Below, piece after piece: positions 35,830-44,109 of a stretch of 64,000 nucleotides of DNA. The translations under genes and the position numbers were made by a program. The first letter of the stretch is position 1. Every line of letters begins with the position of its first letter. The notes under the pieces are model-generated. The model worked only from the letters and a program-made list of their open reading frames with translations, did no database searches and had not been told where the DNA came from. Origin of the DNA: Marinobacter gudaonensis (lineage in GTDB: Bacteria > Pseudomonadota > Gammaproteobacteria > Pseudomonadales > Oleiphilaceae); NCBI RefSeq assembly GCF_900115175.1, contig NZ_FOYV01000001.1:2418001-2482000 (forward strand). Reading direction: 5' to 3'.

Positions 35830-38025
35830 ATGACGTTCAAGAAATGGATCCTGATCGCCGTAATTGCGGCGGTTGTCACCGGATTCGTCGCCGCCGGCGG
35901 TACCGAGCTTCTGACGCTCGACAACCTGAAGGCCAATCAGCAGGCCATCGGTCAGTGGATCGATCAGAACCTGGGGCTGGCGGTGCTGGGTTTTGTGGCT
36001 ATCTATGTGGTGGTAACTGCGCTGTCCCTGCCCGGAGCTGCCATCATGACCCTCGCCGGTGGCGCCTTTTTCGGGAACCTGTACGGACTGGCCGCGGTTT
36101 CGGTGGCCTCAACCATCGGGGCGTCCCTGGCATTTCTGGTGGCCCGGTTCCTGATGCGGGACACGCTGCGCAAGCGCTACAGTCAGACTGTCGCCAAAAT
36201 GGACCGGGGCATCGAAAAGGACGGCGCGTTCTACCTGGCCACCCTGCGCCTGGTACCGGTGTTCCCCTTCTTCCTGATCAACCTGGCTATGGGCCTGACG
36301 GCCATGAAGCTGCGCACCTACGCGCTGGTCAGCTGGGCGGCGATGCTGCCGGGTACCTTTGTGTATGTGAACGCTGGCACGCAACTGGGCCAGATCGAGT
36401 CCACCGGTGACATCGTCTCGGCGGATCTGCTGCTGTCCTTTGCCCTGTTGGGTCTGTTCCCGCTGATTGCCAAGTTTGTCGTGGGCTTCCTTCGCCGCCG
36501 CAAGGTATACGCCGGTTGGCAAAAGCCCGCGCACTTTGATTACAACCTGCTGGTGATCGGCGGTGGTTCGGCCGGTCTGGTTTCTGCGTACATCGCCGCG
36601 GCCGTGAAGGCCAAGGTGGCACTGATCGAGAAGGACAAAATGGGCGGTGACTGTCTCAACACCGGCTGCGTGCCTTCCAAGGCTCTGATCCGCAGTGCCA
36701 AAGCAGCGGACACCCTGCGCCACGCCAACCGCTACGGGCTGGAGTCGGTGCCGGTGAAAGGCTCTTTCAAAAACATCATGAGCCGGGTCAAGGAGGTGAT
36801 CGCGAAAGTGGAGCCCCACGATTCGCCGGAGCGCTACCGCAAGCTGGGCGTGGACTGCATTGCCGGCGAAGCCAGCTTCGTGTCGCCCTGGGAGCTGGAA
36901 GTGCGCCATAACGATGGCCGCACCGAACGGCTCACTGCCCGTAGCATTGTGGTGGCCACGGGCGGCAAGCCGGCGGTGCCGCCCATTCCCGGCCTGAAGG
37001 ACATGGAGCCGCTGACCTCGGACAACCTCTGGCATCTGGAAGAGCAACCGGAGCGCCTGCTGGTGCTGGGCGGCGGCCCGATCGGCTCCGAGCTGGCCCA
37101 TGCCTTTGCCCGTCTTGGCAGCAAGGTGACACAGGTGGAGATGGGTGATCGCCTGTTGGCCAAAGAGGATACCGACGTTTCTGACCTGGTGTTGAAGCAG
37201 TTCCAGTCAGACGGCATTGATGTCCGGTTGAAACATTCCGCGGCCGAGTTCCGTATTGAGGAAGGCGAGAAGGTGGCCTATTGCGAGCACGAGGGTGAGC
37301 GGGTGCGAATTCCCTTCGACGAGGTGCTGGTGGCCGTGGGCCGAGCGGCCAATACCGCCGGCCTGAATCTGGAGCGCATCGGCGTGGACACCCTGCCCAA
37401 CGGCACTGTGCCGGTGGAAGAGGACATGAGCCTGCGTTATCCGAACGTGTTTGCCTGCGGCGATGTGGCCGGGCCCTACCAGTTTACCCACGCGGCCTCG
37501 CACCAGGCCTGGTACGCGGCAGTAAACGGGTTGTTCGGCCAGTTCAAGCGCTTCCGGGTCGACTACCGGGTGATGCCCTGGGTGACGTTCACCTCACCGG
37601 AAGTGGCCCGGGTGGGGCTCAGTGAGGCCGAAGCTAAGGCCCAGGGGGTGGCCTACGAAGTGACCCGGTATGGGCTGGACGATCTGGACCGGGCCATCGC
37701 CGAAAGCGAGGACCACGGATTCATCAAGGTGCTGACTCCGCCGGGCAAGGACAAGATCCTGGGCGCTGTGGTGGTGGGCGCCCATGCCGGGGAAATCCTC
37801 GCCGAGTTTACCCTGGCCATGAAGCATGGCCTGGGCCTGAACAAGATCCTGGGCACCATTCACCCCTACCCGACCTGGAACGAGTCGGCGAAGTACGCGG
37901 CCGGTGAATGGAAACGGGCCCATGCGCCTGAAGGCGTCCTGAAGCTGCTGGAGAAACTCCACGGCTGGCGCCGGGGCAAGGAAGGACGGCAGCCCCTGAA
38001 GCACAACGACGTGACCACCGGCTGA
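35830..38025 (+). CDS. VTT/DedA-like membrane domain fused to a disulfide-reductase flavoprotein
   Basis: This is a 731-residue two-part protein. Residues about 1-225 are a VTT (TVP38/TMEM64, DedA-like) membrane domain with SLPGAAIMTLAGGAFFG and LRLVPVFPFFLINLAMGL. From about 238 on it is a pyridine-nucleotide disulfide oxidoreductase like mercuric or dihydrolipoamide reductase. It has VIGGGSAGL, the redox pair C275/C280 in GGDCLNTGCVPSK, a second nucleotide loop LGGGPIGSELA, and a C-terminal HPYPTWNE His-Glu pair. No N-terminal heavy-metal domain or vicinal C-terminal Cys pair typical of MerA is present. The substrate is unknown; a membrane-anchored thiol or quinone reductase is plausible. 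Confidence 0.9.
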   Translation: MTFKKWILIAVIAAVVTGFVAAGGTELLTLDNLKANQQAIGQWIDQNLGLAVLGFVAIYVVVTALSLPGAAIMTLAGGAFFGNLYGLAAVSVASTIGASLAFLVARFLMRDTLRKRYSQTVAKMDRGIEKDGAFYLATLRLVPVFPFFLINLAMGLTAMKLRTYALVSWAAMLPGTFVYVNAGTQLGQIESTGDIVSADLLLSFALLGLFPLIAKFVVGFLRRRKVYAGWQKPAHFDYNLLVIGGGSAGLVSAYIAAAVKAKVALIEKDKMGGDCLNTGCVPSKALIRSAKAADTLRHANRYGLESVPVKGSFKNIMSRVKEVIAKVEPHDSPERYRKLGVDCIAGEASFVSPWELEVRHNDGRTERLTARSIVVATGGKPAVPPIPGLKDMEPLTSDNLWHLEEQPERLLVLGGGPIGSELAHAFARLGSKVTQVEMGDRLLAKEDTDVSDLVLKQFQSDGIDVRLKHSAAEFRIEEGEKVAYCEHEGERVRIPFDEVLVAVGRAANTAGLNLERIGVDTLPNGTVPVEEDMSLRYPNVFACGDVAGPYQFTHAASHQAWYAAVNGLFGQFKRFRVDYRVMPWVTFTSPEVARVGLSEAEAKAQGVAYEVTRYGLDDLDRAIAESEDHGFIKVLTPPGKDKILGAVVVGAHAGEILAEFTLAMKHGLGLNKILGTIHPYPTWNESAKYAAGEWKRAHAPEGVLKLLEKLHGWRRGKEGRQPLKHNDVTTG

Positions 38026-38104
38026 TGGAATGGTTTGGGGCGTGAACCCTTTGGGTCCTGCCCCTATCTGTGGTCCCTGAACATTGAAGTATTGAGGAGC
38101 AGTC

Positions 38105-39076
38105 ATGCCCGTAACCGAAGCCAGAGCGGCCCGAAAAAATCGCATTCCGGCTGTGGAGATCCTGGAGCCCAGGGCCCGCGACAGCTGGACCCATACCCGC
38201 AACGGCGACCCCCGCGGCTACATCGACGCCGACCGGCTCAAGGAACTCTGGATCCACACCGGCACCGCCTGCAACCTGGCCTGTCCCTTCTGCCTCGAGG
38301 GCTCTCACCCGGGCGACGGCCGCATTCCGGGCATGAAACTGAGCGACGTAAAACCGTTTATTCACGAAGCCCTGGAGATGGGCGTGGAGCAGTTTTCCTT
38401 CACCGGCGGTGAGCCGTTCGTGATCCGGGATTTCGTCAACATCCTGGACTACGCCAGCCAGCATCGGCCCTGCTTCGTGCTGACCAACGCCACCGAACCG
38501 TTACACAAGCGCCAACACCAGGTGTTGCCATTGCTGGACAACCCCTACCCGATCCATTTCCGCGTCAGCCTGGATTTCCCCGATCGCGCCCGGCACGACA
38601 AGGACCGGGGCGAAGGCAGTTTTGACGAAGCCCTCGAGGGCATCCGCTGGCTGATCGAGCAGGGTTTCAAGGTGTCCGTCGCCCGCCAGACCGACCCGGA
38701 GGAGATTCCGTCCGAGGTGGAAGCCGCCTTCCGTGAGATCTTCCGGGAACGGGGCATTCCGGAGAATCTGGCGTTCACGGCCTTCCCGGACCTGGGTACC
38801 CCGGGCTCGGAAGACGGCAGCCCGGAGATCACCGAGACGTGCATGGAGAAGTACCCCACCCGTGAATCCCGGGCCCACTTCATGTGCACCTATACGCGGA
38901 TGTTGGTGAAGAAGGGCGATCAGGTGCGGGTGTATGCCTGCACGCTGGTGGACGATGACCCGCAGTACGACCTGGGTGGGACGCTGGCCGAGAGCATGGA
39001 TGAGCGGATTATGTTGCGGCACCACCGGTGTTTTTCCTGTTATCGGTTTGGGGCCAGTTGTTCGGCACCTGTTTAG
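38105..39076 (+). CDS. Radical SAM protein with C-terminal cysteine cluster
   Basis: This is a 323-residue radical SAM enzyme. The [4Fe-4S]-SAM site is C56-x3-C60-x2-C63 (CNLACPFC), and FTGGEPF is the SAM-contact GGE motif. The C-terminal third carries further Cys residues (FMCTYTRML, VYACTLV, HHRCFSCYRFGASC), which resemble an auxiliary cluster domain of the SPASM/twitch kind. It follows the VTT-flavoprotein gene by about 80 nt on the same strand, with a small ACCC-TTT-GGGT hairpin between. The reaction is unknown; no peptide precursor gene was found next to it. Confidence 0.88.
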   Translation: MPVTEARAARKNRIPAVEILEPRARDSWTHTRNGDPRGYIDADRLKELWIHTGTACNLACPFCLEGSHPGDGRIPGMKLSDVKPFIHEALEMGVEQFSFTGGEPFVIRDFVNILDYASQHRPCFVLTNATEPLHKRQHQVLPLLDNPYPIHFRVSLDFPDRARHDKDRGEGSFDEALEGIRWLIEQGFKVSVARQTDPEEIPSEVEAAFREIFRERGIPENLAFTAFPDLGTPGSEDGSPEITETCMEKYPTRESRAHFMCTYTRMLVKKGDQVRVYACTLVDDDPQYDLGGTLAESMDERIMLRHHRCFSCYRFGASCSAPV

Positions 39077-39124
39077 GTCTGGGTGTTCGTTGTTTCAGGA
39101 CTGGTGGCTGGTCATTGGCGGCCT

Positions 39125-39209
39125 GGGGGGTGACGTTATTTTCCCTTGGGAAAAACAACTTGCTTCGCTCAGACATCTTTTTCCTGGCGGGAAAATAACG
39201 TCACCCCCC
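39125..39209 (-). repeat. Structured intergenic repeat, family A, copy 1
   Basis: Perfect 21-bp inverted arms (39125-39145 and 39189-39209) enclose a core of about 43 nt. Read on the - strand the core contains AAAAAGATGTCTGAGCGAAG and then a T-rich half. The core is shared with copies at 58462-58541 and 60934-61020; the arms are not. It follows the radical SAM gene by 48 nt. Confidence 0.85.
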
Positions 39210-39354
39210 AGACCGCGGATAGGACTTTGCTATTCGGTTGCTGAGTGGGAAAGAAATACGAAATCAGAAGAGTGATTAAGCGAGCCAAAGGGATGGCTGA
39301 TGTCTTGCTCCTCTGCCGGGGAAGCCAAAACTTAGGTTGAACAAGGGGCAGGCG

Positions 39355-39445
39355 GGATGGGGTTTCAAAAAATGTGGAGCGCCAGGGATGGCGCGACCAA
39401 GCCCCCCATGGATGGGTTCACGGGCGTTTTTTTGAAACCCCATCC
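39355..39445. repeat. Nested hairpin repeat, family B
   Basis: Outer 18-bp perfect arms (39355-39372 and 39428-39445; GGATGGGG at the base, an A6/T6 run at the inner end) enclose two smaller hairpins. These are GCGCCA-GGGA-TGGCGC (39379-39394) and CCCAT-GG-ATGGG (39405-39416). The shape is a cruciform or three-way fold. A 76-codon frame across it (39276-39506, - strand) is a by-product of the repeat and is not called. The rest of 39077-39524 shows no gene. Confidence 0.7.
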
Positions 39446-39524
39446 GGCCTGACCCGAAAGGCACCCAAGCCAGAAACCCCGGGAAAAGCCCCGGACTAAA
39501 CGACAAAGAACAAGGTAAGAAAAC

Positions 39525-40928
39525 ATGAACTTCACAGAGGCCACCCTGTTCTGGGGATTTCTGCTGGTCTACGGCGTGGTGATGTACGCGCTGTCGCCCA
39601 AGAGCAAGAACGCGAATTCGTTTTACAAGGGCGCGGACGATCAGGGCAATCCGGTAGGTCAGTGGTCACTCACGGCGAGTATCTTTATCAGCTGGATTTT
39701 CGCCAAATCGGTGACCAACGCCGCCAACCTGGGGGCGGCCTATGGGGTGGTCGGTGGGCTGGCGTATGCCAGTTACTGGCTGTCGATTCCGGTGGCCGGC
39801 TACATCATTTACCTGATCCGGACCCAGACCGGCGCCCGCAGCCTGCAGGACTTTCTCACCTCCCGGTTCGGGCGGCTGGCGGCGTTGGCATTTGCCGCGG
39901 CCATCCTGATCCGGCTGTACAACGAGGTCTGGAGCAACACCGCTGTGGTGGGTGGCTATTTCGGGTTGCCCGGCGAATGGGAGTACTACGCGGCGGCGAT
40001 GCTGTTTACCGTGTTCACTCTCGCCTACAGCCTGAAAGGCGGGCTGCGGTCATCGATCTTCACCGATGTGATCCAGGCGTTTGTGTTCGTGTTCTTCGTG
40101 GGTGCGGTGCTGTTCCTGATCATTCCCGCCAACGACACCAGCGCCCTGCTGACCAACGGCGAGTTCCGGCTCAATGCCGGCTTTGATCTGTTGCTGGTAG
40201 CCTTGCTGCAATTGTTCAGCTATCCGTTTCATGATCCGGTGCTCACCGACCGGGGCTTCGTGAACAAGGAAAAAACCATGCTCAAGAGCTTTGTGGTGGC
40301 CGGACTGCTGGGCTTTGTGGCGGTGTTTGTCTTCAGCCTGGTGGGCGTGCATGCCCGGCTTAACGGCATCGATGCCATGGGCAACGCGCCCGCGGCCGTG
40401 GGGCAGTCCCTGGGGCTGGCGGCGCTGTTCTTCATGAGCGTGGTGATGATGACTTCAGCCGGCTCCACCCTGGATTCCACCTTTACCTCCCTGGCCAAGT
40501 CCCTGGCAGTGGATCTTCCAAGGCTGGCCCGCCGCGCATCGGACAAGCTGCCCAGCATGCGTGTGGGCGCGGTGGTGATGGTGATCTTCGCGTTCCTGGG
40601 CAACCTGCCCATGTTCGCCGGCACTGATATCCTGAAGGCCACGACCATCTCCGGCACCATGGTGATAGGGCTGGCGCCGGTGTTCCTGTTTTACGGATTC
40701 ACCCGGTGGTCGCCCTGGAGCTTCCACCTGAGCTTCTGGACTGGTCTGGGGCTGGGCGTGTTGCTGGCGGTCGGGCTGATTCCGGCAAGCTGGGCCATTG
40801 GCGATGGTAAGTACGCCATGTTGCTGGGCGTGAACGCCTACGGCTTCCTGATCTGCACCGCGGGTTTCTTTGTCCCGCTGGTGCTGCGCCGGCTGGTCGG
40901 TCGCTCGCTGGCGGCTGGCGAGGCCTGA
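39525..40928 (+). CDS. Sodium:solute symporter family protein
   Basis: This is a 467-residue membrane protein with about 13 hydrophobic segments and the SSS-family (LeuT-fold) layout. The early block ASIFISWIFAKSVTNAANLG lies in the discontinuous first core helix, LKGGLRSSIFTDVIQAFVF is a conserved family stretch, and MMTSAGSTLDSTFTSLAKS carries the Na-site Ser/Thr pair. Charged SPKSKNANSFYKGADDQGNP follows TM1. The substrate is unknown. It is 3 nt upstream of the next gene, so the two are surely co-transcribed. Confidence 0.9.
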   Translation: MNFTEATLFWGFLLVYGVVMYALSPKSKNANSFYKGADDQGNPVGQWSLTASIFISWIFAKSVTNAANLGAAYGVVGGLAYASYWLSIPVAGYIIYLIRTQTGARSLQDFLTSRFGRLAALAFAAAILIRLYNEVWSNTAVVGGYFGLPGEWEYYAAAMLFTVFTLAYSLKGGLRSSIFTDVIQAFVFVFFVGAVLFLIIPANDTSALLTNGEFRLNAGFDLLLVALLQLFSYPFHDPVLTDRGFVNKEKTMLKSFVVAGLLGFVAVFVFSLVGVHARLNGIDAMGNAPAAVGQSLGLAALFFMSVVMMTSAGSTLDSTFTSLAKSLAVDLPRLARRASDKLPSMRVGAVVMVIFAFLGNLPMFAGTDILKATTISGTMVIGLAPVFLFYGFTRWSPWSFHLSFWTGLGLGVLLAVGLIPASWAIGDGKYAMLLGVNAYGFLICTAGFFVPLVLRRLVGRSLAAGEA

Positions 40929-40931
40929 GCC

Positions 40932-41882
40932 ATGACCGAGGGCCGCAGCTGTCCGCTGGCGTACCGTTACTCACCTGAGGCCCTGTGCCAGGAGCCCCAG
41001 ACGGTATCGGAGGACGTGCTCTATATTATCGGCGGTCTCTATGGTAATCCCTGGGCCCTGGATGAGATCGAGCAGATGGCGCTGGCCGAGGAGCGTCGGG
41101 GACATCGGGTGAAGCTGGTGTTTAACGGCGATTTCAACTGGTTCAACGCCAGTGACAGTCTGTTCCGGTCGATCAACAACCGGGTGCTGGACCATCTGGT
41201 CAGTCTGGGCAATGTCGATTACGAACTGGCCCTGCCCAGCGCTGGTGCCGGCTGTGGTTGCGCCTATCCGGATTTTGTCGATCACGGGGTGGTAGAGCGC
41301 TCCAACCGGATCATGGAGCGTTTGCAGGCGGTGGCCTGTGAGCATCCGGATATCCAGCGGCGTTTGTCGTTGTTGCCGCGCTATCGCTGCCTGATATTTG
41401 GAGGCCTAAAGGTTTTGGTGGTGCACGGTGATCCGGAGTCCCTGGCCGGCTGGGGCCTGGCTCACGAAGCTTTTGCTTCTGGCAGCGGGGAGAGACTCTC
41501 GGACTGGTTCCGGGCAACCGGTGCCGATGTCATCGCCTCCACCCACACCTGCCTGCCTGTGCTCTGGACGGGCCGCGTGGATGAGCGGGCCCGCCTGGTG
41601 GTCAATAATGGCTCGGCCGGCATGGGCAACCTGCGCGCTGATTCGCGAGGGCTGATCACCCGCATTGCCATCACCAGCCCTGTCACCGAGCCGGTTGCCG
41701 GTGCCGAGCAGGGAGGGCTTCATGTGTCGCTGATGCCAGTGGATTATCGCCTCGAGCAGTGGCTCCCTGAATTCGATCGGCTCTGGCCTGCGGGTTCGCC
41801 GGCGGCCGTTTCCTACCGTAACCGGCTCGTTCACGGCACCTCCCTGGTGCCGGATGATATTGTCTTCTCGTCGACAAATTAA
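40932..41882 (+). CDS. Calcineurin-like phosphoesterase with altered metal motifs
   Basis: This is a 316-residue protein of the metallophosphoesterase fold. The motifs can be followed in order, but the first is degenerate: IIGGLYGNPWALDEI stands where SDxHGN is expected, so both its Asp and His ligands are lost. FNGDFNWF (GD motif), LGNVDYE (the GNHD position, His to Val), VVHGDP and STHTCLP are better kept. It also has a Cys-rich GAGCGCAYPD insert. It is tightly linked to the symporter gene and may act with it. Catalysis is uncertain. Confidence 0.75.
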   Translation: MTEGRSCPLAYRYSPEALCQEPQTVSEDVLYIIGGLYGNPWALDEIEQMALAEERRGHRVKLVFNGDFNWFNASDSLFRSINNRVLDHLVSLGNVDYELALPSAGAGCGCAYPDFVDHGVVERSNRIMERLQAVACEHPDIQRRLSLLPRYRCLIFGGLKVLVVHGDPESLAGWGLAHEAFASGSGERLSDWFRATGADVIASTHTCLPVLWTGRVDERARLVVNNGSAGMGNLRADSRGLITRIAITSPVTEPVAGAEQGGLHVSLMPVDYRLEQWLPEFDRLWPAGSPAAVSYRNRLVHGTSLVPDDIVFSSTN

Positions 41883-41968
41883 CCAGACTGTCACTGGCGA
41901 ATGAAGTTAATCGGTCTATTCTGAGAAAAGGGGCCAGCGCCCTGTCGTGGGCGCGATTTCCGGCTCAC

Positions 41969-41996
41969 TTGAAATATATTTTGTGGTCTATATAAT
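41969..41996 (+). promoter_or_regulatory. Promoter of ectA
   Basis: TTGAAA (41969-41974), a 16-nt spacer and a perfect TATAAT (41991-41996) lie 36 nt before the ectA ATG. The surrounding DNA is unusually AT-rich for this genome. It reads as a strong sigma-70-class promoter. Osmotic control cannot be seen from sequence. Confidence 0.7.
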
Positions 41997-42031
41997 TCAA
42001 CACTAACTTTTTGCCACGAATTGAACTCGCC

Positions 42032-42547
42032 ATGACAACAGAAGGATCGAATACAACCGCCATCACGCTTCGCAAACCGGTGAAGGACGATGGCTTCAGG
42101 CTTCACCAGCTGGTGGCGGAATGCCCGCCGCTCGACCCCAACTCGATTTACTGCAACCTGTTGCAGTGCAGCCACTTTGCCGAAACTGGCGTGGCCGCGG
42201 AGAAGGACGGCGACCTGGTCGGCTTTATCTCCGGATACATTCCTCCCCAACAGCCCGATACCGTGTTTGTCTGGCAGGTGGCCGTCCACGAGAAAGGTCG
42301 TGGAGAAGGCCTTGCCAAGCGCATGCTGAAAGCGATCGTTGGCCGTGACGCCTGCAAGGGCGTGACCCACATGGAAACGACCATCACCGAGGACAACGAA
42401 GCCTCCTGGGCGCTGTTCCGGTCGTTTGCCCGTGATATGGGTGCCGAGCTCACCTACCACGAGCACTTCGAGAAAGGCACTCACTTCGGCGGCGAGCACG
42501 ACTCTGAATTCCTGCTCCGCATCGGGCCCTTCACCAAGCCAGTCTGA
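42032..42547 (+). CDS. ectA: L-2,4-diaminobutyrate acetyltransferase
   Basis: This is a GNAT-fold enzyme that acetylates L-2,4-diaminobutyrate to N-gamma-acetyl-diaminobutyrate, the second step of ectoine synthesis. The 171-residue protein has the family start ITLRKPVKDDGFRLHQLV and LDPNSIYCNLLQCSHF. The acetyl-CoA loop is VAVHEKGRGEGLAKRML, followed by HMETTITEDNEASWALFRSFA. ATG at 42032 gives the usual length; a TTG at 42011 is possible but has no ribosome site. A near-consensus promoter lies just upstream. Confidence 0.96.
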   Translation: MTTEGSNTTAITLRKPVKDDGFRLHQLVAECPPLDPNSIYCNLLQCSHFAETGVAAEKDGDLVGFISGYIPPQQPDTVFVWQVAVHEKGRGEGLAKRMLKAIVGRDACKGVTHMETTITEDNEASWALFRSFARDMGAELTYHEHFEKGTHFGGEHDSEFLLRIGPFTKPV

Positions 42548-42608
42548 GACGCCTTTCGCTGTGCTGGCGTTTTACCAGACGTTGTTAGCGAAACGTTGTG
42601 ACCGAGTG

Positions 42609-42650
42609 GTTATCTGAACCGAGCTGTTATCGGAAATAGTTATCTGAACC
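42609..42650 (+). repeat. Direct repeats between ectA and ectB
   Basis: GTTATCTGAACC occurs at 42609-42620 and 42639-42650, with a shorter GTTATC at 42626-42631 between them. They sit in the 239-nt ectA-ectB gap and could be an iterated regulator site. No function is assigned. Confidence 0.45.
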
Positions 42651-42654
42651 AGCC

Positions 42655-42679
42655 GGCAGGCTACTGAGGTAGGCCTGCC
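42655..42679. terminator. Hairpin between ectA and ectB
   Basis: GGCAGGC (42655-42661) pairs with GCCTGCC (42673-42679), and inner TAC/GTA pairs extend the stem. There is no T-run, so it may be a weak terminator or an mRNA-processing stem rather than a full stop. Confidence 0.4.
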
Positions 42680-42786
42680 AGACGGCTTCAATCAACGCGC
42701 GGTGGGCCTGATCGACACCGACACCGTATGACTGTGACAGGCCGCCACGCACCTACCTCGAACCTGACATGCTAAGAGGCAAGATC

Positions 42787-44055
42787 ATGGAAATTTTCAA
42801 GTCGACTGAATCCGAAGTACGCGTGTACAGCCGTGCCTTCCCGGTGATTTTCAACCGTGCCAAGAACGCGCACCTGTACACCGAGGACGGTAAGGAATAC
42901 CTGGATTTCCTCGCCGGGGCTGGTTCCCTGAACTATGGCCACAACAACGACATTCTGAAGAAAGCCCTGCTGGAATACATTGAGGCCGACGGCGTGAGCC
43001 AGGGCCTGGACATGTTCACCAAGGCCAAGCACGACTTCATGGAGTCGTACAAGAAGTACATCCTTGAACCGCGTGGTCTGGATTACAAAATGCAGTTCAC
43101 CGGCCCCACCGGCACCAACTGTGTGGAAGCCGCACTCAAGCTGGCCCGCAAGGTAAAGGGTCGTAATGGCATTATCTCCTTCACCAACGGCTTCCACGGC
43201 GTCACCATGGGCGCGGTGGCCACCACCGGTAACAAACACCACCGTGGTGGTGTGGGTACACCGCTGGGCAACGTCGATTTCATGTTCTACGACGGCTACC
43301 TGGGTGAGGACGTGGACACCCTGGAGATCATGGACAAGCTGCTGAGCGACGGCTCTTCCGGTTTCGAGCTGCCGGCCGCCGTGATCGTTGAGGCGGTCCA
43401 GGGCGAGGGCGGCCTGAATGCCTGTCGCGCCGAGTGGCTCAAGGGCCTGTCCGAGCTGTGCAAGAAACACGATATTCTGCTGATCCTCGACGACATCCAG
43501 GCCGGCAACGGTCGTACTGGCGAGTTCTTCAGCTTTGAGTTTGCCGGGATCAAGCCGGACATTGTCACCGTGTCCAAGTCCCTGAGCGGCTACGGCCTGC
43601 CCATGGCGCTGGTGCTGTTCCGTCCGGAGCTGGATGTGTGGGATCCGGGCGAGCACAACGGTACCTTCCGCGGCAACAACATGGCCTTCATTACCGCCCG
43701 TACCGCCGTGGAAACCTACTGGAAAGACGACGCCTTCGCCAACGAAGTGAAGGCCAAGACCAAGGTGCTGGGCGACGCCCTGCAGGCAATTTGCGACAAG
43801 TACCCGGGTCAGTTCAAAATGAAGGGGCGCGGTTTGATGCGTGGTATCGAAGCAACCCACGCGGACATTACAGGCCCGATTACCAAGCGTGCCTTCGAGC
43901 ACGGCCTGATCATCGAGACCAGTGGTCCGAATGATGAAGTCATCAAGTGCCTGATGCCGCTGACGACCAGCGAGGAAGACCTGAAGAAAGGGGCTGCCCT
44001 GCTGGCGCAAAGTGTCGACGAAATCATGCAGGAGGGGCTCAGCGAGGCCTCGTGA
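42787..44055 (+). CDS. ectB: L-2,4-diaminobutyrate--2-oxoglutarate transaminase
   Basis: This PLP enzyme converts aspartate semialdehyde to L-2,4-diaminobutyrate with glutamate as amino donor, the first step of ectoine synthesis. The 422-residue class III aminotransferase starts [16 protein letters not shown], as typical EctB does. It has [16 protein letters not shown] (PLP phosphate site), [23 protein letters not shown] and the PLP Lys K264 in [16 protein letters not shown] lies 8 nt before the ATG at 42787; an earlier ATG at 42769 is less likely. It is followed directly by ask rather than ectC. Confidence 0.97.
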   Translation: MEIFKSTESEVRVYSRAFPVIFNRAKNAHLYTEDGKEYLDFLAGAGSLNYGHNNDILKKALLEYIEADGVSQGLDMFTKAKHDFMESYKKYILEPRGLDYKMQFTGPTGTNCVEAALKLARKVKGRNGIISFTNGFHGVTMGAVATTGNKHHRGGVGTPLGNVDFMFYDGYLGEDVDTLEIMDKLLSDGSSGFELPAAVIVEAVQGEGGLNACRAEWLKGLSELCKKHDILLILDDIQAGNGRTGEFFSFEFAGIKPDIVTVSKSLSGYGLPMALVLFRPELDVWDPGEHNGTFRGNNMAFITARTAVETYWKDDAFANEVKAKTKVLGDALQAICDKYPGQFKMKGRGLMRGIEATHADITGPITKRAFEHGLIIETSGPNDEVIKCLMPLTTSEEDLKKGAALLAQSVDEIMQEGLSEAS

Positions 44056-44109
44056 GGCCCGCTGTCCCTCCGCTGGACATTCATGCTGCAGGATAGCAAA
44101 GGCAAACCT

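Noticed and set aside
35830..38025. Mercuric reductase (merA)
   Set aside because: The protein lacks the N-terminal metal-binding domain and the C-terminal vicinal Cys pair, and no mer genes are near. The general disulfide-reductase family call is safer.
39276..39506. A 76-codon - strand frame in the gap before the symporter
   Set aside because: It spans the family B hairpin repeat, and its peptide is explained by the palindromes.
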